Shown here in pieces: positions 9,275 to 20,445 of a DNA stretch of 21,053 nt; within the stretch, counting starts at the first letter, position 1; every line of letters begins with the position of its first letter. Origin of the DNA: Stephanodiscus triporus. Taxonomy: Eukaryota > Bacillariophyta > Thalassiosirophyceae > Thalassiosirales > Thalassiosiraceae. A program made the translations under genes and the position numbers. The notes beneath the pieces were generated by a model. It was not told the DNA's origin, did not search any database, and saw nothing but the letters and a program-made list of their open reading frames with translations. The stretch is taken from contig JALLAZ010000204.1 in assembly GCA_036939755.1 (NCBI GenBank), positions 1 to 21,053 on the forward strand, given 5' to 3'.

Positions 9275-10801
9275 CTACACTTGTGTTTCAATTTGTGTAA
9301 AAGGCCTCTTCCATCCTGGACATGCGCATAAATGCGTATCGTCCAATGAGGGATCATTCACATTCACTTTGATATCGTCGAATTTTGCATCGAATTTGTA
9401 ATCGCCCAATGCCGGTATCTTCACCTGAGCGTGACCTCCCAAGACTAGCTTCAGCTTCCCCTGGTAATACTCCGAGGTCAACGACAGTGCATCCCACTTA
9501 TCGGGCGTGAATGTCACCTTCACGACAATATCGCTAATCGCCTTGGGAGAAATTTTACCCTCGGGTATGTCGAACGATCCAACGTAACTATCGTCATGAT
9601 GGAACTGGCCGTGACCATCATTCAGATCCACCTCGAATCTGTTGGGATTGTAAACCGATATCAATAAGTCAAACGATGCGCTCATCTTGATCGAGGCCAT
9701 CCCCTCAACGATCGATTTCCAAGCCAATTCGTTCGTGCAGACATTGTACTCCGGCTGTCGAGGCGCGTAGGACATTCCTAATGTGAATAGGATTATGGTG
9801 ACCAAAATCGTGAAAATGTAGCACAATTGACAACCAAAATACATGCTCTTGATGCTGGATCCTCTGGGAGTCGCGCGATTCGAGGGTAAGGATGACAAAG
9901 GTGCCACCGAAGGCGGTTCCGACCTCATCAAAACCGAATCACTATTGGTGAGGCTTGTGGGAGGAAGTTTGACTTGGTAATTCGTCATGCCATCCACTCC
10001 CCCCTCCATCTCCTCCAATGTGCCATTCTGCAAAAGAGGTATTTCCAATTCATCGCGGCCCTCCTCCGCCTCTGACGTGAAGTCTATTCTTTCGTACTGT
10101 TGCTGCCGACCCCAGCCTCCCGGGACCCCATCCTCCACCATCTCGACCGGCTCCCCCACCAAGTCATCTACGGCGCACTTGAAGAACGACGCCACGGCGA
10201 AGCACAACGTGGAACAGCACAGCACCAATCCCATCAACAGCCCCAACACGACCTTTGCCACAGGCCCCACGCCGTGGAACGACTCCGCGGAGAACGTCCC
10301 GCCGCCGTCCTCGATCGGTTCCGGCTCGAGCCGCTGACAGCGATGGATAGCGTGGCAGTTCACCCCGGCGGCGCACCCGTGGATCGAACCCACGGCGTGG
10401 CAGGCCCCGAAGCCGTCGCTCTCGCACCAGTGACACCCCCACGAGCTCGACGAGCACTCGGCGCACGTCTTGTGATCGTAGCACGTCGGCGTCGGCGGCG
10501 GCGAGTTACACGTTGCGCCCACAATGCATCCGCTTCCTTTGACGTGGCAGGCATTGTCGCCGTCGCACCAGTGGCATGTGATCGATGAAGACGAGCATTC
10601 GGTGCAGTTCTTATGGGAGGAACAGGAAGCCCACCAAACATTGTCCGACGATGGTGGAGGTATTTCTTCACCAGTTAATTCGGATGACGCAATTCTGGGC
10701 AGTCGCAGGAGGAGGCCAACGAAGAAAATAGATATCATCCACGATGTCTTCATCATTTGTCCTTTCATGGTGGTAGGGAGGGCTTTGTTCTTTTGCGCCA
10801 T
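9275..10801 (-). CDS. Membrane protein with two PSI modules and a LEA_2-like domain
   Basis: The frame begins at the ATG at 10801 (an upstream in-frame TTG at 10813 is not a likely eukaryotic start) and gives 508 residues without introns. A signal sequence (hydrophobic ISIFFVGLLLRL, about 22-36) is followed by two cysteine-rich modules of PSI type: CSSHKNCTECSSSSITCHWC (about 60-98) and CYDHKTCAECSSSSWGCHWC (about 107-149). A first membrane segment spans about 181-206. An acidic cytoplasm-like linker of about 110 residues follows, then a second membrane segment (about 322-343). The C-terminal domain (about 370-485) has ISVYNPNRFEVDL and IPEGKISPKAISDIVVKVTF, typical of the LEA14/LEA_2 beta-sandwich. 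With two membrane passes, both the PSI and LEA_2 parts may face the lumen or exterior. Function is unknown; PSI modules usually support extracellular contacts. Confidence 0.85.
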   Translation of the reverse strand: MAQKNKALPTTMKGQMMKTSWMISIFFVGLLLRLPRIASSELTGEEIPPPSSDNVWWASCSSHKNCTECSSSSITCHWCDGDNACHVKGSGCIVGATCNSPPPTPTCYDHKTCAECSSSSWGCHWCESDGFGACHAVGSIHGCAAGVNCHAIHRCQRLEPEPIEDGGGTFSAESFHGVGPVAKVVLGLLMGLVLCCSTLCFAVASFFKCAVDDLVGEPVEMVEDGVPGGWGRQQQYERIDFTSEAEEGRDELEIPLLQNGTLEEMEGGVDGMTNYQVKLPPTSLTNSDSVLMRSEPPSVAPLSSLPSNRATPRGSSIKSMYFGCQLCYIFTILVTIILFTLGMSYAPRQPEYNVCTNELAWKSIVEGMASIKMSASFDLLISVYNPNRFEVDLNDGHGQFHHDDSYVGSFDIPEGKISPKAISDIVVKVTFTPDKWDALSLTSEYYQGKLKLVLGGHAQVKIPALGDYKFDAKFDDIKVNVNDPSLDDTHLCACPGWKRPFTQIETQV

Positions 10802-11089
10802 GAAAGTAGACAAATTGTTGCTGTGAACGGACTGATCGCGTAGTACTCATATCCAGAATTTTCAGAGATGTCGTCGTATCGTGAACCGGCGGAGGTAGCT
10901 GCAAGCTTCGTGGATTTTTTCAATGAAGGGTGTAAGTATGATGTACTACGATACCAATCATCCGTCAGCCAAAAAGCGGGAACGTCGTTCTGGCGTTGTG
11001 CATGCTGCTAGCTCCAAGCTCGCGCCCCCAAGAGATTGTAGATCCCAGTTTGAAGCAGCGCGACGACTCTGAGGGCGAGCGAGGGAATC
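10802..11089. promoter_or_regulatory. Divergent promoter region of the PSI/LEA_2 and TPR genes
   Basis: The start codons of two opposite genes are 288 bases apart, so this stretch should contain both promoters and 5' leaders. No TATA box or other motif stands out by eye. Confidence 0.4.
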
Positions 11090-14000
11090 ATGAAGCGATT
11101 TTTTGGTTGGGCCAGCGGCAGCGCCGCCGTGGCCGATGACGTGTCAAGCGGGAGTAATGATGATTCTGTTGAGAGTAAGAGCGTCGACGAGGACTATGAT
11201 GACCACGAGGGGGGCGACGAGGATGATATTTATTGCGATACCGACGAGAATTCGTTGGACGAGGAGGGGGAGGAGGAAGAAGGGGAGATCATCGAGGGTG
11301 TATCCGCCCCGATCGCTGATGGTGGTGATCATATTGTCAGTGCTCCTAATAATACGCAGAATTTAGTCGAATCCGATTGTTCAACGACACAACGGGCGGG
11401 TGGCGACATTAATGATGCCGCCATGGAGCAGACGACACCGTCGCCCGTGCCAGAACCAAATGATGACAAAGGGGAAAGCAACGAGAACTCCCCTCCCCAG
11501 TCAATTATCAAGGAGATCGAAGTTCCCGATCTCGATGGGGAGGAGGATGCAGCAGAAATCGAACAATTTAGCGCTGCCTCCTCAAGGAAAGTAGTTGAGC
11601 TTTATGAATCCTATAGAAATGTTGAAATTGATGGAACATCTGAGAACGCCGAGATTATAATGGAGGACTCATTCCCGCAAGCCCGTGACTTTTTAGTCGG
11701 TATTAATGACGATGCCATGACGATTGCCAACCAGGCTACCGAAATCGTGGATGGGTTCAATGACAATGATGGTGACGATAATCACGACGATGCTAAGACC
11801 GTTGCCACTCAACGTACGACCGCCACGAGAGTGCAGCCAGTTTCCGCGGCATTCCGATCGGCCATGACAAACATGGGGGAGGCCGAACAACGGAGGGCGC
11901 GACATCCTCATCAATCTATATTCGATATTTTGGATAGGAACTTCGAAGAGCTGGATGACGGCGGGATTATCGGGGGCGGTAGTTGGCAGATCTGCCATAA
12001 GGATGTTAAGTTGTGCTTCGTCGCGTTCGTTTCGGTGTTTAGTTTGCCCTCGGGGCCAGTTTTTTCCGCCCATGACGATGTATCAGGCGATAGTCCTAAG
12101 AATCACGAAGCAATTACCAACAATGACAGTCTTCGAGCGTCCGATGCAAATGGCAGAGAGACTTCTGCGATACATGGTAGTCAAAGTGAATCTATCTTGC
12201 AGAGAGTCCCTTTGTCAGTGGCGTTTGCACTTTGGAATAAAGTTCTCGAACATTCAAATCATTCTACCTATAGCATAGACTGCACAAAAAACAATGACCA
12301 CCTATCGTACATTCGAAGCACCCTTGTTCTTCTTGGAATGTTGGATTTGGCGTCAATAGAGAGCGATAGAGACGGTGGAGTGGCGCATTCGAATAGATCA
12401 ATTGAATGTCTTGTAGTTCACGACCAAATCCATCAACAATACGGGGAGTATTTGGCATGGGGAGACCATGATGGGGCATTCGGAGCTCTCATCGAAGCAG
12501 ATGGTCAACAATGGAACGAAGCCGCCATGCATGAGTCCAAACAAATCGGTTCAAATCAATTCACATTGCGCATGCTTCCACTGAACACCATGAGGACAAA
12601 TCGCATGCAAGAGACGTTTGATCTTTTGAATGATAAAACTTTCGTTAGACGCAGGATACGCGTACTGGGAGCAACTGGGGCTGCAAAAGCGCATATTGGA
12701 GACATGGATGAATTGCTCGGATTGATAGAAAAGCAACTTATGAGTGGTGTAACCACCTCTGAAATAATTGACGAACGAGAAGGATTGATGGGAGCATACC
12801 GACAAGTGCTCAAATACTGTCTCCACGAGATAGAGGAGTTGACAAAGTGCCACAGAGATGACAATGGAAAGATAAAATTAGGCAAGACTGCGATGTATAA
12901 AGCTGCTGAAATGGGAAATGCACTGCATCTCTTGGGTGCTTCACTTGGTGGTTATGGATTTTTCGACGAGGAGATGGAGTACTACAAAGAAGCTTTGCGA
13001 TTAAAAACGCTTGCTGTGAATAGTAATATTGAAATATCTGTCGCTGTTTCGGACACACTGCACAGCATGGGCTTTTCACTTGATAATGCAGGAAAGAAGG
13101 CTGAAGCTTTAGAATTCTACGATCAAGCACTGGGGATACGATATGAATGTCTAGGGGACGATGACCTACGTGTTGCGGAGACACAACATAATAAGGTATT
13201 GTGCTGAATAATCTGCCATGTGCTTACACAGATTGTGCAAAGTACGGAATCGGCTCATATTTTGTCTCATCTTGCCTGTACAGGGAGCACTCTTGTGCGA
13301 AGAAGACAGGACAGAGGAGGCAATGGAATGTTTAGAAGAAGCGCTGCGAATACGAGAGATTCACTACGGAGAGGAACACGAAAGTTGTGCTGATACAATG
13401 CAATGGATGGGCAACTGCTTAAGAAAACACGGAGATCCATCGGATGCACTAGACTACTTCAAATTCGCTTTAAGTATTAAGCGGCAAAGACTAGGTATCG
13501 ATCATATCGACGTAGCCAACACACTCTTCAACACAGCTGTTCTCCTGGATGATATTGAAAAATTTGATTTGAGTTTGGTTGCATACAAGGAATCATTGAG
13601 AATAAGAAAAAAAGTCCTTGGCGATACAAACCAAGAGGTAGCAGATACATTGTTTTGCATGGGCAATGTCTCTGCATTTGTCGAAAATTACATTGAAGCT
13701 CTTGGATTTTACGAAGAATCAATCAAAATACGGGAAGACTTGATAAGAGAGGATGATCCATTCGCAAATGAACTTGATGACAAATTACTCTTCCTCTCAA
13801 ATCCTGTTTCACCTCGCCCCGACTTGCTATTGCAGTACAAGAAGTTGAATGAGACATTTGAGGAGGCTTTGCCTCTCACAAAATTGATCATGGGGACCAA
13901 CCATCGAAACGTTTATGAATCGCTCAATCGGATGGGTGAGATTTATATGATGTTGCATGACTGGGATAATGCTATTGGAAGCTTTCAAGGGTACGTTTGT

Positions 14001-17000
14001 GAGCTGAATCCGTGTTTTTTTAATGGGTCTTTTTCTTACGCTTCGCCAACATTTTTAGAGCACTGAGAGTGAAAAGTTTGAATGTACCAGCTGGTCAGGA
14101 CGATTTCGAAGTTGCGGCATTGCTCCATAAAAAGGGCGAAGCTCTACTTTACAAAAATGAGTTTGTAAAAGCTAAGGCAACATTTGACTCTGCAATGCAA
14201 ATTCACAAAAAAAAGTCAAGCATTGAGGACTGCATTCCTCTGGCAGATTCCACCTGCTGCTTAGGTGTGGCTTATTACTATCTGAATGACTTTTCTCACG
14301 CGAAGCTGCTATTTCAAGAATGCCTCCGCATCCAGGAAAAACTAGTCGGGGACAATGATTCATGCATTGTCAGGTCGCTTTGCTGGCTTGGGAGACATCA
14401 TCAAAAGGTCAATGAGCCCCAAAAAGCTCTCGAGCGATACCTGTCGGCGCTTCAATTATGTAAGAAGAAGAAAGCTTCCGTCGATTATAGACTTGTTGTG
14501 ATGCTCCTCCACGTAATCGGGAAACTGTACGAAGACGACAACGTCAATCTCCGAGAGATAACATCTGGATTGCAACTCCCAAACCTCCCGCCGGAGCGAA
14601 ATACTCCCGAACCAAATACCGTCCACCGGAACAGCTGCACTAGAGTTGACTCTAAGAATCACCTGAAGGCCAATCTCCGGGTACTTCAAAAGATAGATTG
14701 CAATATCGTTGACGTAGTCAAGACTGCTACTCAAGTAGTTATCTATGAATACAACAATGCCAAACAAACAGCACGGGCGAAGAAAAATGTGGAAGGATCT
14801 CTCTTCATCACCAAGCGATCGGATGCTCCTTCTTTCAAACTTATTGTGCTGAACCGATCTTCTACTGCAGTTTTAGAGGCTTCAGTTACTGCGCCTTTTC
14901 AGCTACAAGTGAAAAGTCCATGCTTGATGCTTAGGGACAAACCTACATCCAACAATTTCTACGCCATTAGGTTTCACGATGAGAAGGAGACAGATGAAAT
15001 AGCATCGTATCTGGAGCAGATTGTAAAGCAAGAAATATCATTGAAGTGTGAGTGAAAATTCTCAAGTCAGGGGCTATTGTTTTTTACATCTCTCATTTTT
15101 TCGTACATTTCTGGCACACAACTTAGGTTACACCGAAGAAATTAACCTGATACATTCTAAGCTTGATGCTGGGGAAACACAGACAACTAGGATGTTGGTT
15201 GATGCTCATCTTGATCCCGGACTCCTCTTCAAGAAAAGAGGTGACACAGAGAAATCCATTGAGCACTTGGAGACAGCTCTTGAATTGACAAAAAAATGCG
15301 AAGGCGAAAAAAGTTTAAGGGAAGGTGAAATAAGCGACCATTTGGGCATGTTATATGCCTCGCAATCGGACTTTGCATCGGCTAAACGACACTATTCAAC
15401 AGCCTACAGTGTGTACGAAACGACCATTGGCAGGGATGATTTGACAACATCTGATTGTGCTTTCAGGCTGGGCGGGGTGCTTGAAGCGTTGGAATCAAAT
15501 TTGGCTTTAGATTTCTACAAAGAATCTCTTCGAGTTCATAGGTTGAACATGACCGACGACAACGAAAGAGTAGGAGACATATTGTGTTGTTTAGCACGAT
15601 TGTTTCTCCAGAGTGAATCTCATCAGGATGCAGTGCAATGCTTTGAAGAGGCGCTGAGCATTAAAAAGCGACTGCTTGGTGACTGCCCAGATGTAGCCGA
15701 GACGTATCATGATCTCGGAAAGGCATACAGCTCAATGTCCCAGAATGATAAGGCCTTGATATTTTACCGGGAATCGGTCCGCATCAACAAAAAAACATCT
15801 AATCATGAAGCTCTACACAAAGTCTCGATTGATATGGTAAGACAGCGCTTAAGGTGATCAACTTGAACAAACTCGTGTGAACGGTCATCTCCTAATCATT
15901 GCCGCCCTTTCCCTACATTAGGCACAATGTGCGACATTATGTTCGCATTATCAACTTGCGATTGACTGTTACACCGATTGTTTACAAGGGACAAAGTTTT
16001 TGGACAAAAACGAAACAAACACAGCCATAGTTCTGCGAAAAATGGGTGAAGTCCAGATGAGCAAATTGAAAAATTATGATGACGCAAAGAAAATATTCCT
16101 AGATGCACTGGAAATTCTCAGAGGCGTTAAAGACAAAGATAATGGTGGGAACGAACACATTATAAACTTACTTTTGCTCATTGCTCAGGCATACGCGTTA
16201 GCAAAGGACTACGAGAACGCCCTCGATTATTATGAAGAGCACATATCCATGCTTGAGTCTGACCCGGAAAATGAGGATCTGGTTGCAGACTCCTTGCATG
16301 CAATGGGTGATATTTTATCGACAATGGATAAGAATCCAGACTACGAACTAGCCATCGAAAAGTTAATGAAGTGTCTGGCCATTAAAAAAAAGATGTTCGG
16401 ATCGGACGACGAAAGAGTAGCGAATGTTATGTACTCATTAGCAACTGTTTACGAGAAGGCAGGATACCATGAGAAAGCAACCGAATCTCTCGCACAGGTT
16501 CTTCGATCTTTCAAAATGAAGAAAAACAAATGTGGTATAGTCAAGGTCTACACGTCTTTGGCTAGATTGAAAGCATCGAAGGCAGACTCTGGGATTGAAC
16601 GCTCAGCTGCAATCGAGTGCTACAAAGAGGCACTAAAGATGCGTCGTCAAATCATGTCATTGGATGACATGGATCTGGCGGAATTGCTATATGAATATGC
16701 GAATTTGTTATGCATGAACAATGAACACGACGCAGCGCTCCCCTTTTTGGAAGAAGCGCTTAGAATCCAAAAGTCGAAGAATGGATTGAAGGATGCACGC
16801 GTAGCGGTTATTTTACTCAGGATGGCTGATGTTTTCACCAAGCAACAGAAATACGAAGCATCGCTTGTTTCCCTTGAGCAAGTCTTATTCATCCAATCTT
16901 CCCTTAGTCGTCATGATGATGCTGATGACGACATCGATCTGGGTTTGTGTCACTACTTGTTAGCCACTACTTACCTAGCAAGGGATGAGCATAAGAAGGC

Positions 17001-20000
17001 CGTATCATCTTACTTGGAATGTCTGACAATAAAACAAATCAAGTTTGGCCGCAATAGCCTAGAATGCGCAGCTGTGCAAAACGATTTAGGCGAGGCATTC
17101 AGAAAAGTAGGCGACTTTGACAAGGCTATTGAATCTCTTGTCGAAGCACTCAAAATAAGGAAAACTGAGTTGGGAAACAATTCTCTTTCCTACGGCCATT
17201 CGGTCTTCAATCTAGCAAGTGAGTTGAACTGTTCATGTCATCTTTGACCCAAGAATGTATCATAATTGAGTTTTTCTCTCTGTGTTTGACAACCGCCAGG
17301 AGTCCATATCGATATGGGGAAACAAGATCAGGCACTGAATTGTTTAGATGAGGTTGTCAGAGTGTATAAGTTATTCGAAGATGTTATAAGCGAAAAACTT
17401 GCAGAGGTTGTCGAGCTGAAAGGAGATACACTCTGTGAACTTAAGAAGTACGATAAGGCCATTTCGATGTTTCAGGAATGTCTACATTCAATTGACTCAC
17501 ATGACAATGAAGGCATCAGCCATTCGTATGATCAACGAGTCGCCAGGTTGAATTATAAATTGGGTCATGCTCTTGCCAAGATAGGCGAATACGATGATGC
17601 CTTTGATTCCTATCGTGAAGCCGTTACAATATACAGCCATGTACTGGGGAAAAGTGATCTCCATGTGGGCGAAGTAATGTATGATGTGGGCCTTCTTATC
17701 GTCAGCCAAGGCGGGGATAATTTTTGCGCAAGGGCGTTGGAATGTTTCAACGAGATGGTTCGCATTTATGGCTTAAAAGGGAAAGGAAAAGATGTTAAAG
17801 TGGCCGACGCTCTTGTTCAAAAAAGTTCTCTTCTAGCCGAGTGTGCGGAATATGATGAAGCTGGTTCATTACTTGACGATGCCATTGATATCTACAAAGA
17901 GGCACTAGATGATGACGCCGTTGAAATTGGGAAGGCGATGCTCGTATATGGAAAACTTTATGATTCACAGGGCAAAAATAACGAAGCCGTGGTTGCCTTT
18001 GACGAGGCACTTAGAATCTTTTTAATGAGACTTGGTGATGATGATCTACACGTTTCTCTCGCCCTGTCAAAAATGGGCTTAATTCACGCTAGGAGGCTGG
18101 AGTTTAGCGAAGCAGTGGACAAATGCAAAACAGCATTGAAGATACGAGTAACGCGTGGCGAGCAAGACCAGGATGTCGCAGACTCCGTCTTCAACATCGG
18201 GAAGATTTTGAATGACTGGGGGAAGGAAGACGAAGCATTCCAATATTTCCAGCAAGCGCTTAAGCTCTACATCCATCTTCATGGGGATGGTGACATCTCT
18301 GTTGCCAAATGCCAACAGAAACTGGGAGAAATACATTGGAATAGGAAAGACATCGATCAGTCTCTAGACTCATTCCTCCAAGCACTCCGTATCTGTGAAC
18401 AGAAGGATGACGAAGATATGAACAGCATGCTTGCTTCTATTTATCAAGGCATTGGAAATTGCTGTTACAAAAAAGGTGAATACGACCAAGCACTTGAGAA
18501 CTTCGCCAGATGCCTTCGAATACATAAGAAGGAGCTTGGCGATGATTGCATTGAAATGGCACCCATATGTGATAATATTGGCTTGGTTTACCAGAAGAAA
18601 GAGCGATATGAAGAGGCGATGAATTTCCATTCGAAGGCACTTCTCATTAACGAAAACCATTATGGAAAAGGGGCTAAGGAATGCGCACCGTCGGATTTTC
18701 AGATCGCCAGGGTTGTCCTTGCTTCCCAAAAATATGACGAATCTATAGCACGTCTTCACAACCACATGAAACTCTTTTACAACGAATCGCATGATTGCGA
18801 AGAGATAGGAGAAGTGTATCATTCCTTGGGTTTAGCGCAGAGCAAACTCGGAGAATATGAAGAATCCATAACTTCGCTGAATAAAGCTCTGGAAATGAGG
18901 ACAAAGTTATTTGGAAAATCTAATCTCAGAGTTGCGGAGACGAGGCTTGATCTCGCAAAAGTCCTCGACGAATCGGGGAATACCGATGAGGTAAGCCTTT
19001 GGCTGGCCGATTGTGATATCGTATTCTCAATTGCGAGAACCTTATGAATTTTTTTTCTTTTAATGAAGGCCATCGCTGTATATGATCAAGCAATCACGAC
19101 ATTCCAAACAATATCTGACAGTGATTTCAGGGCCATCGCAAGCGCCTATACATCACTTGGCGCATTATTTGAGGAGAAAGGCAACATTGAAGCATCACTT
19201 CATTCGTGGAAGAAAGCTCTTAAGATTTACAGTGCAAACTTGGGGAGTGATTCTAATGTAGTTGGAGAAACCCTCTATCGCATTGGCAAATTTTATGAAC
19301 AATTGGGCAACTATGACAAATCGACTAGTTGCTTTTCTGAGAGTGTCAAAATTTTCCGTTCAAATGATGAAGATAATGCAGTCGTTGGCATGGCTCTGGG
19401 GTATGTTGCCAAGAATTATGCACGTAAGAAACAATACGCTAAGGCGGTTGAACTTAGCACTGAGTCGCTTCGGTTGCAAAAGAAGTTTGCCCAGGCAGGA
19501 GATATAGCANGCTAAGGCGGTTGAACTTAGCACTGAGTCGCTTCGGTTGCAAAAGAAGTTTGCCCAGGCAGGAGATATAGCAGAGTCGCTCGTGGACTTA
19601 GGCAACATATTGAAAGCGTGGGGGAAGACCGATCAGGCTTTGCAATTCTTCGAGGAAGCACTGCGAATATACAAGGAGGCCTTTGGACTTGATGCTATAG
19701 AAGTAGCTGAATGCAGGTACAATATAGGCATTCTCAAAAAGGCCCTTGGTGAGACCGAGGCAGCACTGCGGTACTTTGGCGAAGCGCTTCGGATTCATCG
19801 GATTAAAGAAGGAGACAAAAGCCTCCACGTTGCCAATAACCTTTTCCAGATAGGGCAGATTTATGACTCATTTGGGAAAAAGGAAAAGTCCTTGAAGTGC
19901 TTCGAGGAATGCCTCAAGATTAGGGAGGAAAATCTTGGAGAAGACCATCTCGATGTGCTCGCAGCGCGACGCTTTGTCGCCAAGAAGATAAAAAAGAACA

Positions 20001-20005
20001 AATAG
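11090..20005 (+). CDS. Giant kinesin-light-chain-like TPR protein with an internal DCP1-like domain
   Basis: Seven exons are deduced: 11090-13195, 13284-13990, 14059-15047, 15127-15836, 15922-17218, 17300-18990 and 19069-20005. Introns are 68-88 bases with GT-AG borders, and every junction keeps phase. After removing one false 73-base insertion at the N (19510), the total is 8364 bases, about 2787 residues. Residues 1 to about 290 are acidic and low in complexity. From about residue 520 on, about 46 units of roughly 42 residues carry helix-B patterns such as [19 protein letters not shown] and [10 protein letters not shown], the spacing of kinesin-light-chain-type TPRs. About 11 units precede and 35 follow a domain at about 1143-1265 (14675-15040) that resembles the DCP1 EVH1 domain. 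No motor, kinase or membrane segment is seen. A scaffold role is inferred; a link to mRNA decapping is suggested only by the embedded domain. Confidence 0.85.
14675..15040 (+). other. DCP1/EVH1-like domain inside the TPR protein
   Basis: The exon 3 frame leaves the TPR pattern after a Pro-rich linker and reads [73 protein letters not shown] and IASYLEQIV. This follows the order of the DCP1 fold: LQ..DPYI..I.D, QVALYTF, W.K..IEGTLFVY.RS, F.I.NRL, FQLQ.PFLLYRN, IYSIWFYD and RI..L. The first aromatic of the DCP1 ligand pocket (Tyr in VIYEY) is kept. The two tryptophans expected near KNVEG and in IWFYD are absent (IRFHD). It has no stop or intron separating it from the upstream TPRs, and it splices in phase to the downstream ones. 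Recognition is from memory of DCP1A. Confidence 0.7.
19438..19582. repeat. 72-base perfect duplication around a single N (assembly junction)
   Basis: Bases 19438-19509 and 19511-19582 are identical and separated by one N at 19510. As written, the frame reaches TAA right after the N. Removing one copy plus the N (73 bases) restores an open frame through [20 protein letters not shown] to the stop at 20005. This is best explained as an unmerged contig overlap, not a biological repeat. Confidence 0.9.
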
Positions 20006-20445
20006 AATTTTGTCACTTGTAAATGATTAAGGTGTATACGGACATATTCCCCAATGAAAGTCTACTCACTTGCCGACATCAGAGACCAAATAAATGAGCA
20101 AATGTTTGTACCTATCGTCACCGCTGCCGCTGATTGCTGCAAATCAGGCGAATTTCACAACATTTGGTGTTTCGGCGAGGAGGGAAACACTACCTATTTA
20201 TGTTAACAACACGGATGTTAAACTACTGCTCATATTAAACAATCGACGCGTTTATTCACTTCCCCCTCTGGAAGAGAGAGAGAGAGAGAGAGATAGCGCC
20301 ACGAGCTGTACTCCATCACGGCACCGTAACCGGGTACTCGGACANAGAGAGAGAGAGAGAGAGAGATAGCGCCACGAGCTGTACTCCATCACGGCACCGT
20401 AACCGGGTACTCGGACACGCACACGATAGGGCGAGGGTCATTGCA
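20006..20445. other. Convergent 3' intergenic region with a GA microsatellite
   Basis: This region lies between the stops of the TPR gene and the DUF1989 gene. It contains a (AG)n tract of about 20 bases at 20273-20292, repeated at 20346-20365 because of an assembly junction. No coding frame or RNA gene is convincing. Its real length is probably 73 bases shorter than shown. Confidence 0.6.
20273..20417. repeat. Second 72-base perfect duplication around a single N
   Basis: Bases 20273-20344 and 20346-20417 are identical, starting in the AG tract, with one N at 20345. The copy length is the same as at the first junction (72), which points to a fixed assembler overlap and not to biology. Confidence 0.88.

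Noticed and set aside
14675..15040. A separate DCP1 gene between two TPR genes
   Set aside because: There is no stop, start or promoter-like gap around it. It shares an exon frame with upstream TPRs and splices in phase to downstream TPRs.
19438..19582. Recent tandem exon duplication in the TPR gene
   Set aside because: Copies are perfect, are split by an N, break the frame, and match the copy length of the second junction. An assembly artefact explains this better.
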